Shown one piece after another: positions 35,285 to 46,300 of a DNA stretch of 64,000 nt. The notes below the pieces were generated by a model, which was given only the letters and a program-made list of their open reading frames with translations, ran no database searches and was not told where the DNA came from. The DNA is from Heterobilharzia americana (Eukaryota; Platyhelminthes; Trematoda; Strigeidida; Schistosomatidae). The stretch spans positions 14,579,755 through 14,643,754 of the forward strand of contig OX104132.1 of the NCBI GenBank assembly GCA_944470555.2, in the 5' to 3' direction. The position numbers were made by a program, and so were the translations under genes. Numbering within the stretch: position 1 is the first letter of the stretch; each line of letters begins with the position of its first letter.

Positions 35285-35980
35285 ATTATTACTGTTATTT
35301 GTCCTTTGGGTTCCTAGTGGAACATAGGGTTCACTAGCACATCGCCATTCCATTCTCTTCTCTGCAATCTTTTCAACCTGGCTCCACGACTCCCCACAAG
35401 CCCTCATTTCTTCCTCACACTATCTCCTCCATGTCACCCTCACCACGGACACCCAACTCGTCGTTTTCCATTTAAGTTCCACTGGAGGGTCTGGTGCGTG
35501 ACGTCCCCGAACGGTCTTCTCAGTGTATGCTCAATCCATCTCCACTTCTCTGCATATTTATTTAGCGACAGGTTATTGGTTGGTTCGTTGCTAGCCAGTC
35601 AGAGTTCCCTGTTGCTTATTGTTTCTGGACATCTGAGCTTCAGTAAAGAGCCAGCTTGGGGAGCTGTTGATGAATGTCTGTAGTTTGTTGGAAATGTTCG
35701 TCGTGACGCGCCAAGTCTCTCAACCATCACATGGAATCACTGACTTGACTGAATTGGTGTTGAAAATCCGATGTTGTTCACGCTTTATGCTGGTTTCAGA
35801 TTAATGAACGCCCGTCTTGCTTTCTTCCTATTCTCGCTGGCTTTGACGTCCTCGTCTGTGCTGCCACCTGTAGTTGAAACGATGCTGCCTGACTGGATAG
35901 GTGGAAGAGGCTACTTCCTTTAAGTTTCTCCCGTTGATGGTGACTGGATATCTTCATCACCTCTATCTTCTCTATGTTGA
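35285..35980 (-). mobile_element. RTE-type LINE, copy C: 5'-truncated, nested in R2
   Basis: On the minus strand it starts abruptly near 35980 with ATAGAGAAG-type text (IEVMKI frame), and continues through the ACGGGAGAAACTTAAAGGAAG block and the KWRWI-equivalent region to the shared 3' end beside ttgtcc at 35300. The flanks acgacgaat (35275-35283) and acaatgaat (35980-35988) each differ by one base from the intact R2 site acgatgaat, so they fit a 9-bp target-site duplication. It lacks the GGATT expansion found in A, B, E and F. Confidence 0.75.
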
Positions 35981-36020
35981 CAATGAATAACAACTTGAAA
36001 TATTTCCACTAAAAATAGAA
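35981..36020 (+). repeat. R2 repeat, continuation after RTE copy C
   Basis: The text caatgaataacaacttgaaa and atatttcc match the start of the next R2 unit at 26804-26830. Confidence 0.65.
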
Positions 36021-37435
36021 TTCCCTTAAGATTTTATTGATGAGTTTTCATTATTCAATTTATAGAAATCGATGGTCAACTTTTAAAAATCTAAACCAGT
36101 ATATGCATATATGATAGGTTAATTATATATAATAAGCTAACTATTCCCAAATAACATCACATACCTTAACATTAATACATGTACACTAGTTATACAAGTA
36201 AATTGGATCGATAATTTCAAATTAAGTACTTTTATTAGTATATTTGACTATGATATATGATGAATAGTTATTTTGCCTGTCATATTACCTTTCTAAGAAT
36301 ATTATATTATTATACATTTTTGAATATATCGTCAACAGTATAAAAGCATTAAAATTTATGATGTAAGCATATATCACTTCTATCTATGTTTAAATTGATG
36401 ATAGGATATAATGAATACTGTATACTTTGTGTATTCTTCCTTTTTCTTCACTACCTCATTGCCTTCATTTCATATTCTTGTATAGACTTACATTGAAGCA
36501 AGAAAAAGAATGAATGTGTGAAATAATGAAAAAGAAAATAGGAAAGTCATTAATTTTTTTTGAAAGATGTGAAAAATATTAGGGATAATTATATAAGAAT
36601 TTTGTTATAAAATAGAATAATACATACATGAAAATGTATGTAACAAATGTACATAGATGTCTATAAATATTATTTTGATGATTTTTAAGTGAATTTCTGA
36701 AAAATTGAAATAAATTAGCCCCCCTTAAAGAGAATAACTGATGTCAATGAAGCAAAGTTGAAGAATATTAGAAGATGAATGTGGTGAAGATGAGGATGAA
36801 AAAAATCACCTAATTTTGGGGATTAAAAAAAAAAGTGTTCCTCATAATTTTTATTGATTTATTGATTTATTTTTTAAATGGAAAAAGCTATGGTCATGAC
36901 ATTTAAAGTGTCATTGAAATTATCAGAATTTGGAAAAGAGGCCAACAGATGGGAAAAAAAGGATTGATATAAATCGAAATTATTATTTATTATCATGAAT
37001 ATTTATATAATGAGAACATTTAAATGTATAACTATTGGTATGCATAAAGATAGACATTATGATTTTATGAGGACGATTAATTTCCCTAAGTAGACGGTAA
37101 TAATGATGAGAATAATAGCAATAGAGATAGAGTTAGAAAACTGCTGAATAGACTAAACTTGATAAACTTCACATTGAATTGATCGAAAATAATTCTGTTC
37201 TTTGAAATTTTCCTTTGATGATTTAATGGGTATATAATAATAATAATCTCTTTATTTCAAACAAAACATAGGTGATACTGTATGGAATTTTCAGCATATA
37301 ATATTTCAAAAAAGTCACTCTAGAACAATATTTTCAAACGAAATGATGTTTATAATAACAGTATTGAAGGCGATTATTGCATCTTTTGACCTACATAACA
37401 GAAGCTGAAAATACGCTGTAATACTTCAACTCTTC
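36021..37435. other. Very AT-rich unassigned stretch
   Basis: AT content is visibly higher than in the surroundings. There are long A and T runs, and short ATA/TAA repeats near 37233-37250. No gene, RNA or known repeat seen. Confidence 0.4.
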
Positions 37436-37439
37436 GAAG

Positions 37440-38235
37440 AATAGAGTAAAACTATTTGATGACTATTTTCCAGATGAATGGTTATCAGCGCAAACTTACC
37501 ATGAGGTGTTTGGATAATTCACCATCAACTAAGAAGTTAACCTCGAAAACTAACAAACGGATTGTTCTACCTTATATAAAGAATGTCTCCAAGATCACGA
37601 CTAGATTACTGAAGCCTCTTGGAATCGCTGTATCTCAGTGTCAGTTATGAAGGCCAAAAGATGCAATAGCAAACGAAGATAAAACAAACATCATCTACAA
37701 AATAAACTCCAGAAACATCGGACTGAGTGGTCACCCTCCTCGAATCCGTATACATGAACATCTACAGCGTCATCACATTTCTTCGCTCAAATTAATGTGT
37801 ACAGACAACTGTGGACATGAATTTGACTGGGAAAATGTGAAAATCTTAGATAGACGAAATACAAAGATTGACAAAGAAATTTCAGAAGCTGGACATTCAG
37901 GTGGGTCAGCAATCAACAAACATATTGATATTGACCCAATCTGTCGACCAATAAGAAACAGTAAGAAGGTCAAATTTCAGGTCATCAAGGTAACCAATCA
38001 AAATGAACATCGAGATAATGGCAAGATCTTGGCAAAACCAACCAATCACACACAACGCCATCAAGATAAGCTACCAAGTAAACCGTGGAGAGAACTTAAT
38101 CCCTGACATCTTTCTGAAGTTTATGTTGATGATATTGTCTAGAATGATAGCGAAAGTTCCACGATTACACAATCCAACTTAGAGAACACAACATCACCAG
38201 ATTTATCCTCCTGAGCTATAAATATTCTCCATCAT
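37440..38235 (+). mobile_element. PLE remnant (PLE-6): thumb, endonuclease and C-terminus
   Basis: MNGYQRKLTMRCL (about 37471-37510) is the thumb. RIVLPYIKNVSKITTRLLKP followed by LGIAVSQ (37552-37640) is the block before the endonuclease. After one TGA comes RPKDAIANEDKTNIIYKI (about 37650-37705). The GIY-YIG strand itself is deleted. HEHLQRHHISSLKLMCTDN, CGHEFDWENVKILDRRNTK (37810-37867) and AGHSGGSAINKHIDIDPICR (37888-37947) then form the C-terminal part of the nuclease domain. This is the best preserved PLE coding stretch in the window, with only one stop in about 210 codons. The 3' region to 38235 matches both arms of PLE-4. Confidence 0.85.
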
Positions 38236-38440
38236 CTGAAAATTAGCTATAAGTATGGTGGTGTCGGTTTATTCAGCCAATACTAGAGTCTGTAATTTAA
38301 GCCAATTATCTGAGGCACAAAAGTATGATTGATATGCTCAGAGGATATATATTAAATGTTTAAAACAAATTAGGATACAGGAATCTGATGTATATATTCG
38401 GCGGAAAAATTTGGTAGCCTGGTGTTTAAGTAGACCACCG

Positions 38441-38444
<4 letters not shown>
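38236..38444. other. Unassigned sequence before the AT run
   Basis: Probably the PLE-6 3' region. No further motif was seen. Confidence 0.3.

Positions 38445-38495
<51 letters not shown>
38445..38495. repeat. (AT)n dinucleotide microsatellite
   Basis: About 51 bp of perfect alternating A and T. It can form a cruciform. Confidence 0.97.
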
Positions 38496-38498
<3 letters not shown>

Positions 38499-38904
38499 AA
38501 GGTTATGGATTACCTTGACCTAATCAGGCGTTTAAATATTAAAAACGGAAACTGCACTCCAAAAATGTTCTACGGAACATCATAACTACTTCAAGCATTA
38601 CGTAACTTATGCTCACTGTGATGAGGATAGTCTAAACTACAAGTTATACGGAACATTTAGACAACACAAACAATTAATACTTGTATGTTTAAAGTACTTG
38701 TAACTCATTAGGTAAATTCATCACTACACTAAATCGATGATATTCTTGTTTATTCTTGTCGTTCTCTTGTCATTCAGCCAACTCAAGAAGTGCAACCCAC
38801 TATGTGATATAAAGTTCATTAATTCTGTGAGCGTTATAAATGTTGTGTACAACTTCAGTGTCATCATTCATTGATACTTGTAATTCCTCACTGTTATACT
38901 GAAG
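38496..38904. other. Unassigned sequence
   Basis: Nothing recognised. Confidence 0.35.
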
Positions 38905-39245
38905 CAAATTAATCGACTTTTGTTGGCATATGGCCTCCTAAGCTGATGCCTCGATAATGCCTGAATAGTCAGCAGGTTATAATTTTGCTTGATGGCTGGT
39001 AGTTGTGAAATCCATGACTCTTATTTCTTCTTGTTTGTTCTATAATGACTGATACGCTTTGCACAAAATGCTGTTTTTGTTCCTCACAAGCCTAGTGGAT
39101 GACACTTTGGTGTTAAAAGAGATGGGTGCATGGTCCGAGTCTCTGCGTAAACACCGTCACTGACTCACATATTGGTACATCCAGCTGGTAAGTTTTAAGT
39201 AGGAGGGAACATATGTTCTATATTCCACTACTAGCCACCGCCAAG
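38905..39245. mobile_element. R1 hammerhead SINE, inverted composite copy
   Basis: 38905-39030 is the R1 tail on the minus strand (ttggcatatggcctcct, gatgcctcgataatgcctg, gtgaaatccatgac). 39085-39245 is the R1 head on the plus strand: A-box agcctagtggatgac (39089-39103), B-box tggtccgagtctctg (about 39130), tacatccagctggtaag, a hammerhead with a broken core and gggaac for cgaaac, and attccactactagccacc. The order is [inverted tail][forward head]. Confidence 0.7.
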
Positions 39246-39508
39246 CAAAATAGTAATCACTTTCATCAGCTAATGTCAACTGACTGTTTATGAAGTCTCC
39301 ATTATTTGAAACTGTATGCTTCATACAAGACCATACTGAGTTGAAGATGGTAAAGTATTGTAAAGCACTTTAGTGGAAGCATACTTTCAACCTTAATCAT
39401 AAGGCCTAGTATTAAAGTGAGGAATCCCAATGATATCCGTCCATTTGCAGGTCTGTTTATAATCGATGTATTCATGTGTAAATTAGTAACAATACTTGAT
39501 CAATATTA
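39246..39508. other. Unassigned sequence
   Basis: Nothing recognised. Confidence 0.35.
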
Positions 39509-39509
39509 T

Positions 39510-39735
39510 TATTGCTTGTATTATACCGTCGTTGATTGGATCGAACTGATAGGTCTCGATTGGCATATGGGCTCCTGAACGGATGTATCGATATTGCCTG
39601 TGTTTTAATTATATATACTAATGATGGAAACAACATCACTCATTGGGATGAGGTTACATCCAGCTAACGAGTCCCGAATAGGACGAAATGCCTATCCTGG
39701 ATTCCACCGCTAGCCACTATCCATCAACACTACAT
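39510..39735. mobile_element. R1 hammerhead SINE, inverted composite copy
   Basis: 39510-39628 is the R1 tail on the minus strand (starting ttgcttgtattataccgtcg, the same outer end as the copy at 46003). It switches at about 39629-39632 to plus-strand R1 with the linker aacaacatcactcattggg, hammerhead and ccgctagccactatccatc. The tRNA-like head is missing. On the reverse strand this is a 3' part in normal order with its 5' part inverted, as in twin priming. Confidence 0.75.
39652..39708 (+). ncRNA. Hammerhead ribozyme motif, R1 type, one core change
   Basis: Stem I strands atccag and ctggat are perfectly complementary (6 bp). Stem II gtcccgaataggac is perfect, gaaa is intact, stem III atg...tat pairs partly, and the cleavage-site tc is present. 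The core reads ctaacga, so the conserved G of CUGANGA is A. That single change is predicted to abolish cleavage. Confidence 0.65.
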
Positions 39736-42215
39736 AAAATACTCGATCAAGTTATCAAAAAGTGTAACGTCTATATAGTATCTGTCAGTGATATATACGT
39801 CATTGGCAGCAAGAATATAAGCTTATCGGGTTCCCTACATCCTTTCAGTGAATACCAATCATATGTCACTTTTACGGCGAGGATATAATCTCATTGTTCG
39901 TCTATGTTATGTTCATAAAAACGAATAATAATTCTTTACTAAAAACTCAATGAAACGGATAAATGACTAGTATTCACGTCCATATAGTTGTTAGAAGTAA
40001 GACAGATGTGAATCTACATTTCGCTTTGAATTCAGAAAAAGTGCATTTTTGATATGTTGGGAAATGGAGTAAGATTTCTACCTGTGGTATTCACCAAAAA
40101 TGGATATCCGCATGGCATTTATCATCACATCGATGGATGAAGTCTTAAAGTACCAACCAACGAAAGGTTTTATACCGATTTTTATCTATCTAAGGCTACG
40201 GTACAAACTATATGCGCTGGTTATTCGATGATGGATATATATACAATTCAAAAGTTGATGTGACTGGCTATTTCAACCTGCTTATATGCGTTTATCTGTT
40301 CCTGTGAAATTAGGTACATAGGCAATACCGAGAAGCGGACAGTTGGGAGCGAATGTCATTTCTTTTGACCAAATGTAAGTGAAGATTGAAGCAATTCAGT
40401 CAGCAGATATGTGTTTCGTATTAGTGATAGAGGTAATGGTGTTGCTTAAGGTCCAGTTACGTAATAAAATATAACCTTCCAAAAGATACAACAAAGATTT
40501 TCATACATTTGGTTCTCACTGCGAATCTGAATTGTGCAGTAAGGACCAAGTTTGCAACCTATACATCCTATTTCGCCTCATCTTCATCAGTTGATTACAG
40601 TTGACCATGAATTGAAAATAATAAGATGGATAAATGTTGACATAGATAAGAGTTTAAAATTCACCTTCCATTAGAGAATAATTAGTACGAATGAATGCTT
40701 GAAGTGTAAGTTCAAAAATGAAACAGTCAAATAACGACTATCTACAAAGCTGAGATAGTGATTCTGGGAACAAAGTTATCATCAGTTATGCAATTTATCA
40801 AGGAGACATACATGAACGTAAAACATCAATAAAATTAAAAATTAACAAGTTGTCGTCATGAATAAAACAGACAGAAAAAGAAGGCATGAAACAAGGGATA
40901 GAAATCTTCAAGTTTCTTATCGAAGTATTTGGTTGTAACTATTCAGAAACCAAAGATTACGCTATTACCTTTTTAATCGAGACAGTGAATTTGCTTCAGT
41001 TCAGGGGTTTCAAAAAAACTGTTATCCTAAAAGGTTTTACGAAAACCAGTGTTTATCCTGTTAGCCTTTAAATAAGATCAGGTAATGACAAAATTTAATC
41101 GACGTTTGAAGACTATACTCACTAAAGCGTTCGTCGCACCGGAAATAACTCCACTGCATTATCTAAAGTGTTCAATAATGTTAAACGGAAGTAGACATAG
41201 GCCTCTGTCAGTAAACAGATTCTGCGGCGGGAGTACCTGCGACTCTCTTAAGTGGCCAAGTATCTTCGCCAAGATGTCAACGTGAAGAAGCTTTACACAC
41301 CACTGTTAGATGGTGTGGGTGTTCATACTTATGATCTTGAAAACAACAGATGGTGTGTATACTGAAGATGACTGATCGAGCCTAGTAACGCAACCAATAC
41401 ACGTCAGAGTTGGTTAAGCGACAAGTGTTTTCAACAAGATCAATGTACACATATCGGTGTGCGTCTGCAAAGTGCTGATGGTTCATCTAACCTTCAGGAT
41501 TTCACCGAGTGCACTGAAAGCAGTGCAACCAAAAGGTAAGGAAGTGTAATTCCTGGTAGTCTTTGGTGTTGAATCAGACCCTAGAGGCGGAGTATGGTTT
41601 ACCTTGAGAAGATGGGCTATGTTTGGTCCGACATACCAGGTATCTCAACGCCACTCACTAACGATTATTCAATGATAATGCCACAGAAACCCTTTTCAGT
41701 CAAACCCAAAGATGTAGTTTAGTCAGATCTAACCAATCGATATCTTTATGAAGATGACATGAGAAAAACATGGATGATTTGTTTGCTTATATAAATTCTT
41801 TAACACATTCCTCTTCAAGTGTTTGTTTATTGTTTTTTTTCGGTTATACAATCAAAAAAACCCTAACCATATGGCCTCGTATTGTTTGGGACAATAGGGA
41901 ATACAAATATGTCATTGAATTAGATAGACAGATAGATGAGTCAGAGTATTTTTTCAATAGAAGTGTGTTTTGTCTTGCTATGCAAATAAACTCCACTGGG
42001 AATTTTAAAAGTTTCAGTAGTGGTTTGTCGATTTTGACAGGTCACTCCAAAGACATAAAAAGAATAAATTTGAACATGGCGTTTTTTGTCGTCACTGTAT
42101 TGAAAAATAAGTTAAGGGGGATGTTTTAATTTCCAAACATATGTAAATGATTGTTATTGGAATATTCTGAAATGGTCGTAGCTTACACGATTTGATCACC
42201 AGCAGGTGACTCATT
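39736..42215. other. Long unassigned stretch
   Basis: About 2.5 kb without recognised elements. It contains the 119-codon frame listed separately and two shorter adjacent frames (40886-41071, 41085-41285), none with a known motif. Confidence 0.4.
41770..42129 (+). other. Unassigned 119-codon open frame
   Basis: This is one of the longest ATG-to-stop frames not explained by a repeat or an antisense shadow. It has a short hydrophobic stretch near residues 17-26 (SVCLLFFFGY), then mixed sequence with no domain I recognise. There is no visible splice acceptor, Kozak-like context or partner exon. Codon use is AT-rich like the surrounding DNA. It is most likely a chance frame and is recorded for completeness. 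Confidence 0.15.
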
Positions 42216-42219
42216 TAGC

Positions 42220-42560
42220 TGTCTATTCCTTAGTGTTTAGCACTGACTGAAGCCTGTCGATCAAGTTTTGCAATGTGGCCGTTAAACGAAGTAATGCGAC
42301 ACTGCTGACTGATTCCCACCGTGTAACGCCAGAATACAGTGGACCAGTAGGGACAAGACAGTTGCATGGGTTACCTATTGGGGACCAGTTAGCCTAAATA
42401 ATCCAGTCCTAAGGATGGGCGAGGGGTCAGTCATTACTTCAATAGCTTCGTGGTTAAGTCTGTAACTCTAGTAGCCATTACCTTAGGCTCGGATCACCAA
42501 GGGAACACCATTTTCCCTACAGTTGCAGGTACGCCTTTCTAGTAAGTGTCAAACAGCGTA
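42220..42560 (+). repeat. R3 tRNA-derived repeat copy
   Basis: The order is atcaagttttgcaatgtggc (R3 5' block), gaccagttagcctaaataat and ccagtcctaaggatggg (the block found at 27950), A-box-like caatagcttcgtggtta (about 42450), B-box-like ttaggctcggatcac (about 42484), then gttgcaggtacgcctt and agtgtcaa (R3 tail). The copy is old, with many differences. Confidence 0.6.
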
Positions 42561-44435
42561 GAACCTATGTGGGTAAACGGCGCATTGTCAACCAATTTCT
42601 AACACCAAGCTGGTAAATGGTCATGTACCTCCCTGGTTAGTTTCACCTGAAAAGTGGTCTGTTGTGAAGTTAATAGAATTTCTAATCCTGTGTTGCTGCC
42701 AACCTTATGTCTTTATTCGAGATTTAACTTTCATATTCGCCATAGTAACCGACCAAAAGATAATGTCAAAGTTAAGAGGGTACTTTGATAACAAAGCAAT
42801 ATATTTGTCACTATGAATTGAAAGGTAAGCTATTCTTGAAATCACTGGGCAATCTGATCAATATAATGAGTGAATTAGGATGCTGATTTACACGATGAAA
42901 GTCATTCTGAATTAGTTGGTGGGCATTTTTCCCTCACTGCTTCCAAGTCTATAGTGTAAATGTTCACTAACTTTGTTTAGCGTTTATTTTATTCACGTCA
43001 TGGGGAATCGTCTTTGCCAGAAGTTAGCTTTTACCACAAAATCTGAAACTGTATACATGAGAGGTTTTCGTGAAAAGAAAACTCACCAGAGTAACTGCAT
43101 TACTGGTTCTTCTTAGCCTACTCGGAAGTATAAAGGGAATAACCAATATGAAACTGCATACCTTAAGGGTGATTTGCATTCTAACAGGTCGTCATTTAGA
43201 CGAACATTGTAGCTGTTCACATTTTAAACTCAGAGTATTCGAAAATTTTCGCCTTTGATAGTGCCATAATGTTAGAATGAACAGAAAGACAGCTGTTGGT
43301 TGATGTTTTCTCTGCAACTTGCGGATTAGATATTCGTTCTTGGCCTCGATTAAAGAAAGTGTCATTAGCAATTTATTGATCGATTACTGACCTTGACCAA
43401 GGGTTGTGTTATTGGCATTTCATTAGGCCATCATTAACCAGAGTTTGAGCACTTGACGGTTATTACTTTAGTAAAATAACTATATAAGCTGCTATATCTA
43501 GCTAGTTTTCACTTCTTGTGCAGCAAGAAATCTTACCATCCAAATCTTGTTTATGTGTCTTTCATTAGTGCGAGGAAAGTATTTCCAGCAGTCCCTATTC
43601 ATTATCATGTGCCAAAGAAATGTGGCTATACAACGACAATTCCTAATTCATCACGCATCAGTCTGGAGAAATCCTCAATCGAGTATCATTTGTCACATCA
43701 CACAGTTGCCTGATACTGACTACTTGAACCAAAAACTTGTAATCTAGAACTTTTTCATACAAAGGATATGCATTAAAAAGAAACTAGTTTATTTCACTGT
43801 TCATAAGCATGAAAGGTAAGTGATTTCAGTTGCTGTCCGCCTGATGAATTAATTTTACCTATGAGGAGATGCGTTCACATCAACATTTGTTTGTATGCGT
43901 GTGTGTGCATGCGCACGTCAGAGTAAATAAACAAATATTCGACAACGAAAAACTGCAAGTCACATATTGAAATATCAATCAGACATTTGTGTAAATAAGA
44001 GATTTTTCACTGGACTGATGGTCTCTACTACCTGTACACTGACTGAAAAGTATTGTTCAATGTACCCACTGATTTTGAGTAAATATTGACTTAAGATTGC
44101 ATAAGACGTCATGGTAACAAGATACTAACATCAATTTCATGTGTATTTTATTCTCTCTTTGTGTTCATTCAGTTCCTTCGTTGCCTTTTTTGCGTAGTGT
44201 TTAGGCATTTATCTGAGTGTTTGGTTAACAAGTATTGATTTTGAATAATCCTAATTAGTTTTACAAATGATCAAATGATCAATTAGTGAATTAGCTCACT
44301 AAAATATCCTACAGACTACGAGGTTAATTTTGTATAACGTTGAGGATGGACATATTTTCAAGAAAGTTGAAATCTAGAGGAGATAACCGTTCATTTCCCT
44401 CCAGTTTTATGTAGGCTCCTTAAGTCTCATGACTT
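42561..44435. other. Unassigned sequence
   Basis: About 1.9 kb. Two overlapping frames at 43516-43747 have no known motif. A short alternating gt/gc run lies near 43895-43915. Confidence 0.35.
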
Positions 44436-44439
44436 CTGT

Positions 44440-44960
44440 TCTATGCATGCCTGTTTATTGGAGAATGTTACGAGTGTGATTTATTTTGGTGTGTTTTCTT
44501 CGGACCTTTCCTGGTCCTGCCATATCTTAATAAATTCCAAAAGAATCTTCTGCCTAACTTTCTATATTAGGAAGATGAGGGTATCTGGTATTACTCAGCG
44601 TCTTCTCTTATGTTGTATAAACTCCTACATTTTACCTATTCTCCTTTATTGTTCTCCTTTATTCTTTCCTAGGCTGCTGGAAAAGACTATGCTGTATTGT
44701 GTAGAACTTTAAGATTGTCAGTAGAACTAGTGGTGTACTTTTAAACCTTACAATTGAAACTGTTGTAATCAAACATCTTAACTTATTTAAACATCTGGTA
44801 GGAGTTACTTTATCGGATAACCAGCATTCTCTTCACTCAAAGCTCTCTATTTCTCGGTCGTCAAGCAAGAACGGGAGCAAGTCTATGAGACTATATGCGC
44901 GTACCGCTAAATATGAAAACTCTATAATACCGTATTTTGTAAGGAGAAGAAAGTGTTAGA
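44440..44960 (+). mobile_element. CR1/SR1-type LINE, C-terminal ORF fragment
   Basis: YFGVFSSDLSWSCHI (about 44480-44525) matches the post-catalytic 'yLGVxxssdLsWs.Hi' segment of CR1-type RT. FYIRKMRVSGITQRLLLCC and INSYILPILLYCSPLFFPRL (44560-44675) follow in the expected order. After two frame changes, LFKHLVGVTLSDNQHSLHSK and MRLYARTAKYENSIIPYFVR (about 44785-44955) match the far C-terminus. This region normally follows the palm, so it is 5'-truncated. The fragment at 3895-4135 is a different part of the same kind of element. Confidence 0.75.
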
Positions 44961-45099
44961 AATGCACTAACTAGTGAAGATCAATATAACTAACTTTGTT
45001 TTTGAAAGCAAATCAGTTGGTGAGTACACACCATTTTAATACTTATGACTGTCTACTTAAGTAATTTTTTTCCTGTTAAATTTGTTTATTTGATATATA
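44961..45099. other. Short unassigned spacer
   Basis: Probably the CR1 3' end. No further signal seen. Confidence 0.3.
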
Positions 45100-45840
45100 T
45101 CACACAGCGATACAGTATTATTTACTTGATGACGTTCCAAGCATAAATTCTTGCTGATAATCATATCGATATAATCTCACTCCTTTCAACAATCAATTTT
45201 TATAGTCCTGTCATTTCTTATTCTTTGTTCCTATTGGTAATTAAATTTTCAGTATCTCTGGTATAGATGTTGCATCATTCCTATTACGTGTGTTGGGTGT
45301 AGATTCGATGAACAAAGATTCAGTAAGCAATCTCTTTCAATCTACACCTTATTATAATGGACTTCAGTATAGTGGTTTTTATCCTACTCTATTGTGTAAT
45401 TGTGTGTTAATGCATGCATTGGAATAATCTAATTGTTTTTTAGATTACTGATCCTATGTTTGGCTAAATTCCTATGTTCTACTAATCTAACTGGCCCCAG
45501 CCGGCCAGTTTGACCTATGTACTTCACTCATAGTGTCATTGCATGGAATTTGGTACATTACATTAGTTTACTGAATTGGTTCTATGGGATCCTTAAGCCA
45601 GCCAACAAAGCTTATCTTTGGGTGAGTTAGTAGGTTTAAATGCCACCTTAATTCCAGTTTTGTTGAGGATCCTACATAAAGTTTCTGATGATCTTTCTTG
45701 ATAGAGTAACATAATGGAGGCTTTGGACGTACATTTACTCGTGTTGTCTTTATTATTCGTACTCGTTTTACTGTTATTATTTCGTTTCTAACGTGTTTAT
45801 ATGAATTTCTTAATAAACTGTAGGGCATAACTATTATTTA
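45100..45840 (-). mobile_element. PLE remnant (PLE-7): thumb, GIY-YIG endonuclease and 3' end
   Basis: On the minus strand: a thumb-like NSYKHVRNEII (about 45805); KVAFKPTNSPKDKLCW and LKDPIEPIQ (about 45640-45570) in adjoining frames; TNVMYQIPCNDTMSEV (about 45565-45520); and, after one frame change, YIGQTGRLGPVRLVEHR (45520-45470), a well-preserved GIY-YIG core with the catalytic-type Tyr, Gly and Arg. IPMHALTHNYTIE (about 45425) is the His-containing block. The 3' end, about 45300-45100, is shared with PLE-12. Stops and frame changes make it inactive. The nuclease wording places it closer to PLE-6 than to PLE-10. Confidence 0.8.
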
Positions 45841-46002
45841 TTAGCGCTTCTTTCATGTGCATCAATTCTTTGCTTAAGCCTCCACTACTTGACTTCATTG
45901 CCTTTGCTAGTTACCCCTGTCATCGATGTGGTTAACGCTAAAGTTCATCAGCACACCATCATCATCATCATCAACATAGATTACAAGAAGTATAGAAAAA
46001 TG
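45841..46002. other. Spacer with a short (ATC)n run
   Basis: catcatcatcatcatc lies at about 45957-45973. Otherwise nothing. Confidence 0.4.
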
Positions 46003-46300
46003 TAATTGCTTGTATTATACCATCGTTGATTGGACCCAATTGATCGGTCTCTGTTGGCACATAGGCCCCTGTGCAGATACCTCGATATACCTGTGTTCCA
46101 GTTACAGTAAGGGTGGATAGTGGTTAGCAGTGGCTCCGTCGTGTAGTGGATAACGCTATGGCGTTTGAAGTAATCTCTCTCTAGTCCGAATCCCGGTGGG
46201 AACAACATCACTCATTGGGAGTCAGGTACATCCAGCTGACGAGTCCCAAATAGGACAAAATGCACATCTTGGATTCCACTGTTAGCCACTATTCATCTTT
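46003..46300. mobile_element. R1 hammerhead SINE, inverted composite copy
   Basis: 46003-46140 is the R1 tail on the minus strand, ending ggatagtggttagcagtgg. It passes straight into the plus-strand R1 head: ctccgtcgtgtagtggataac (A box), ggcgtttgaagtaatc, B-box-like tagtccgaatcccgg (46183-46199), the linker, hammerhead and ccactgttagccactattc. It has the same outer end and order as 39510-39735. Confidence 0.8.
46226..46280 (+). ncRNA. Hammerhead ribozyme motif, R1 type, one core change
   Basis: Stem I atccag/ttggat pairs fully with one wobble. The core ctgacga is intact, and stem II gtcccaaataggac is perfect. The next element is aaaa where gaaa is required, so the conserved G12 is lost. Stem III atg/cat and cleavage-site tc are present. 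Predicted inactive because of that one base. Confidence 0.65.

Noticed and set aside
37795..38106. 103-codon frame considered as a host exon
   Set aside because: The sequence matches the PLE endonuclease C-terminal block in order and continues the same element upstream.
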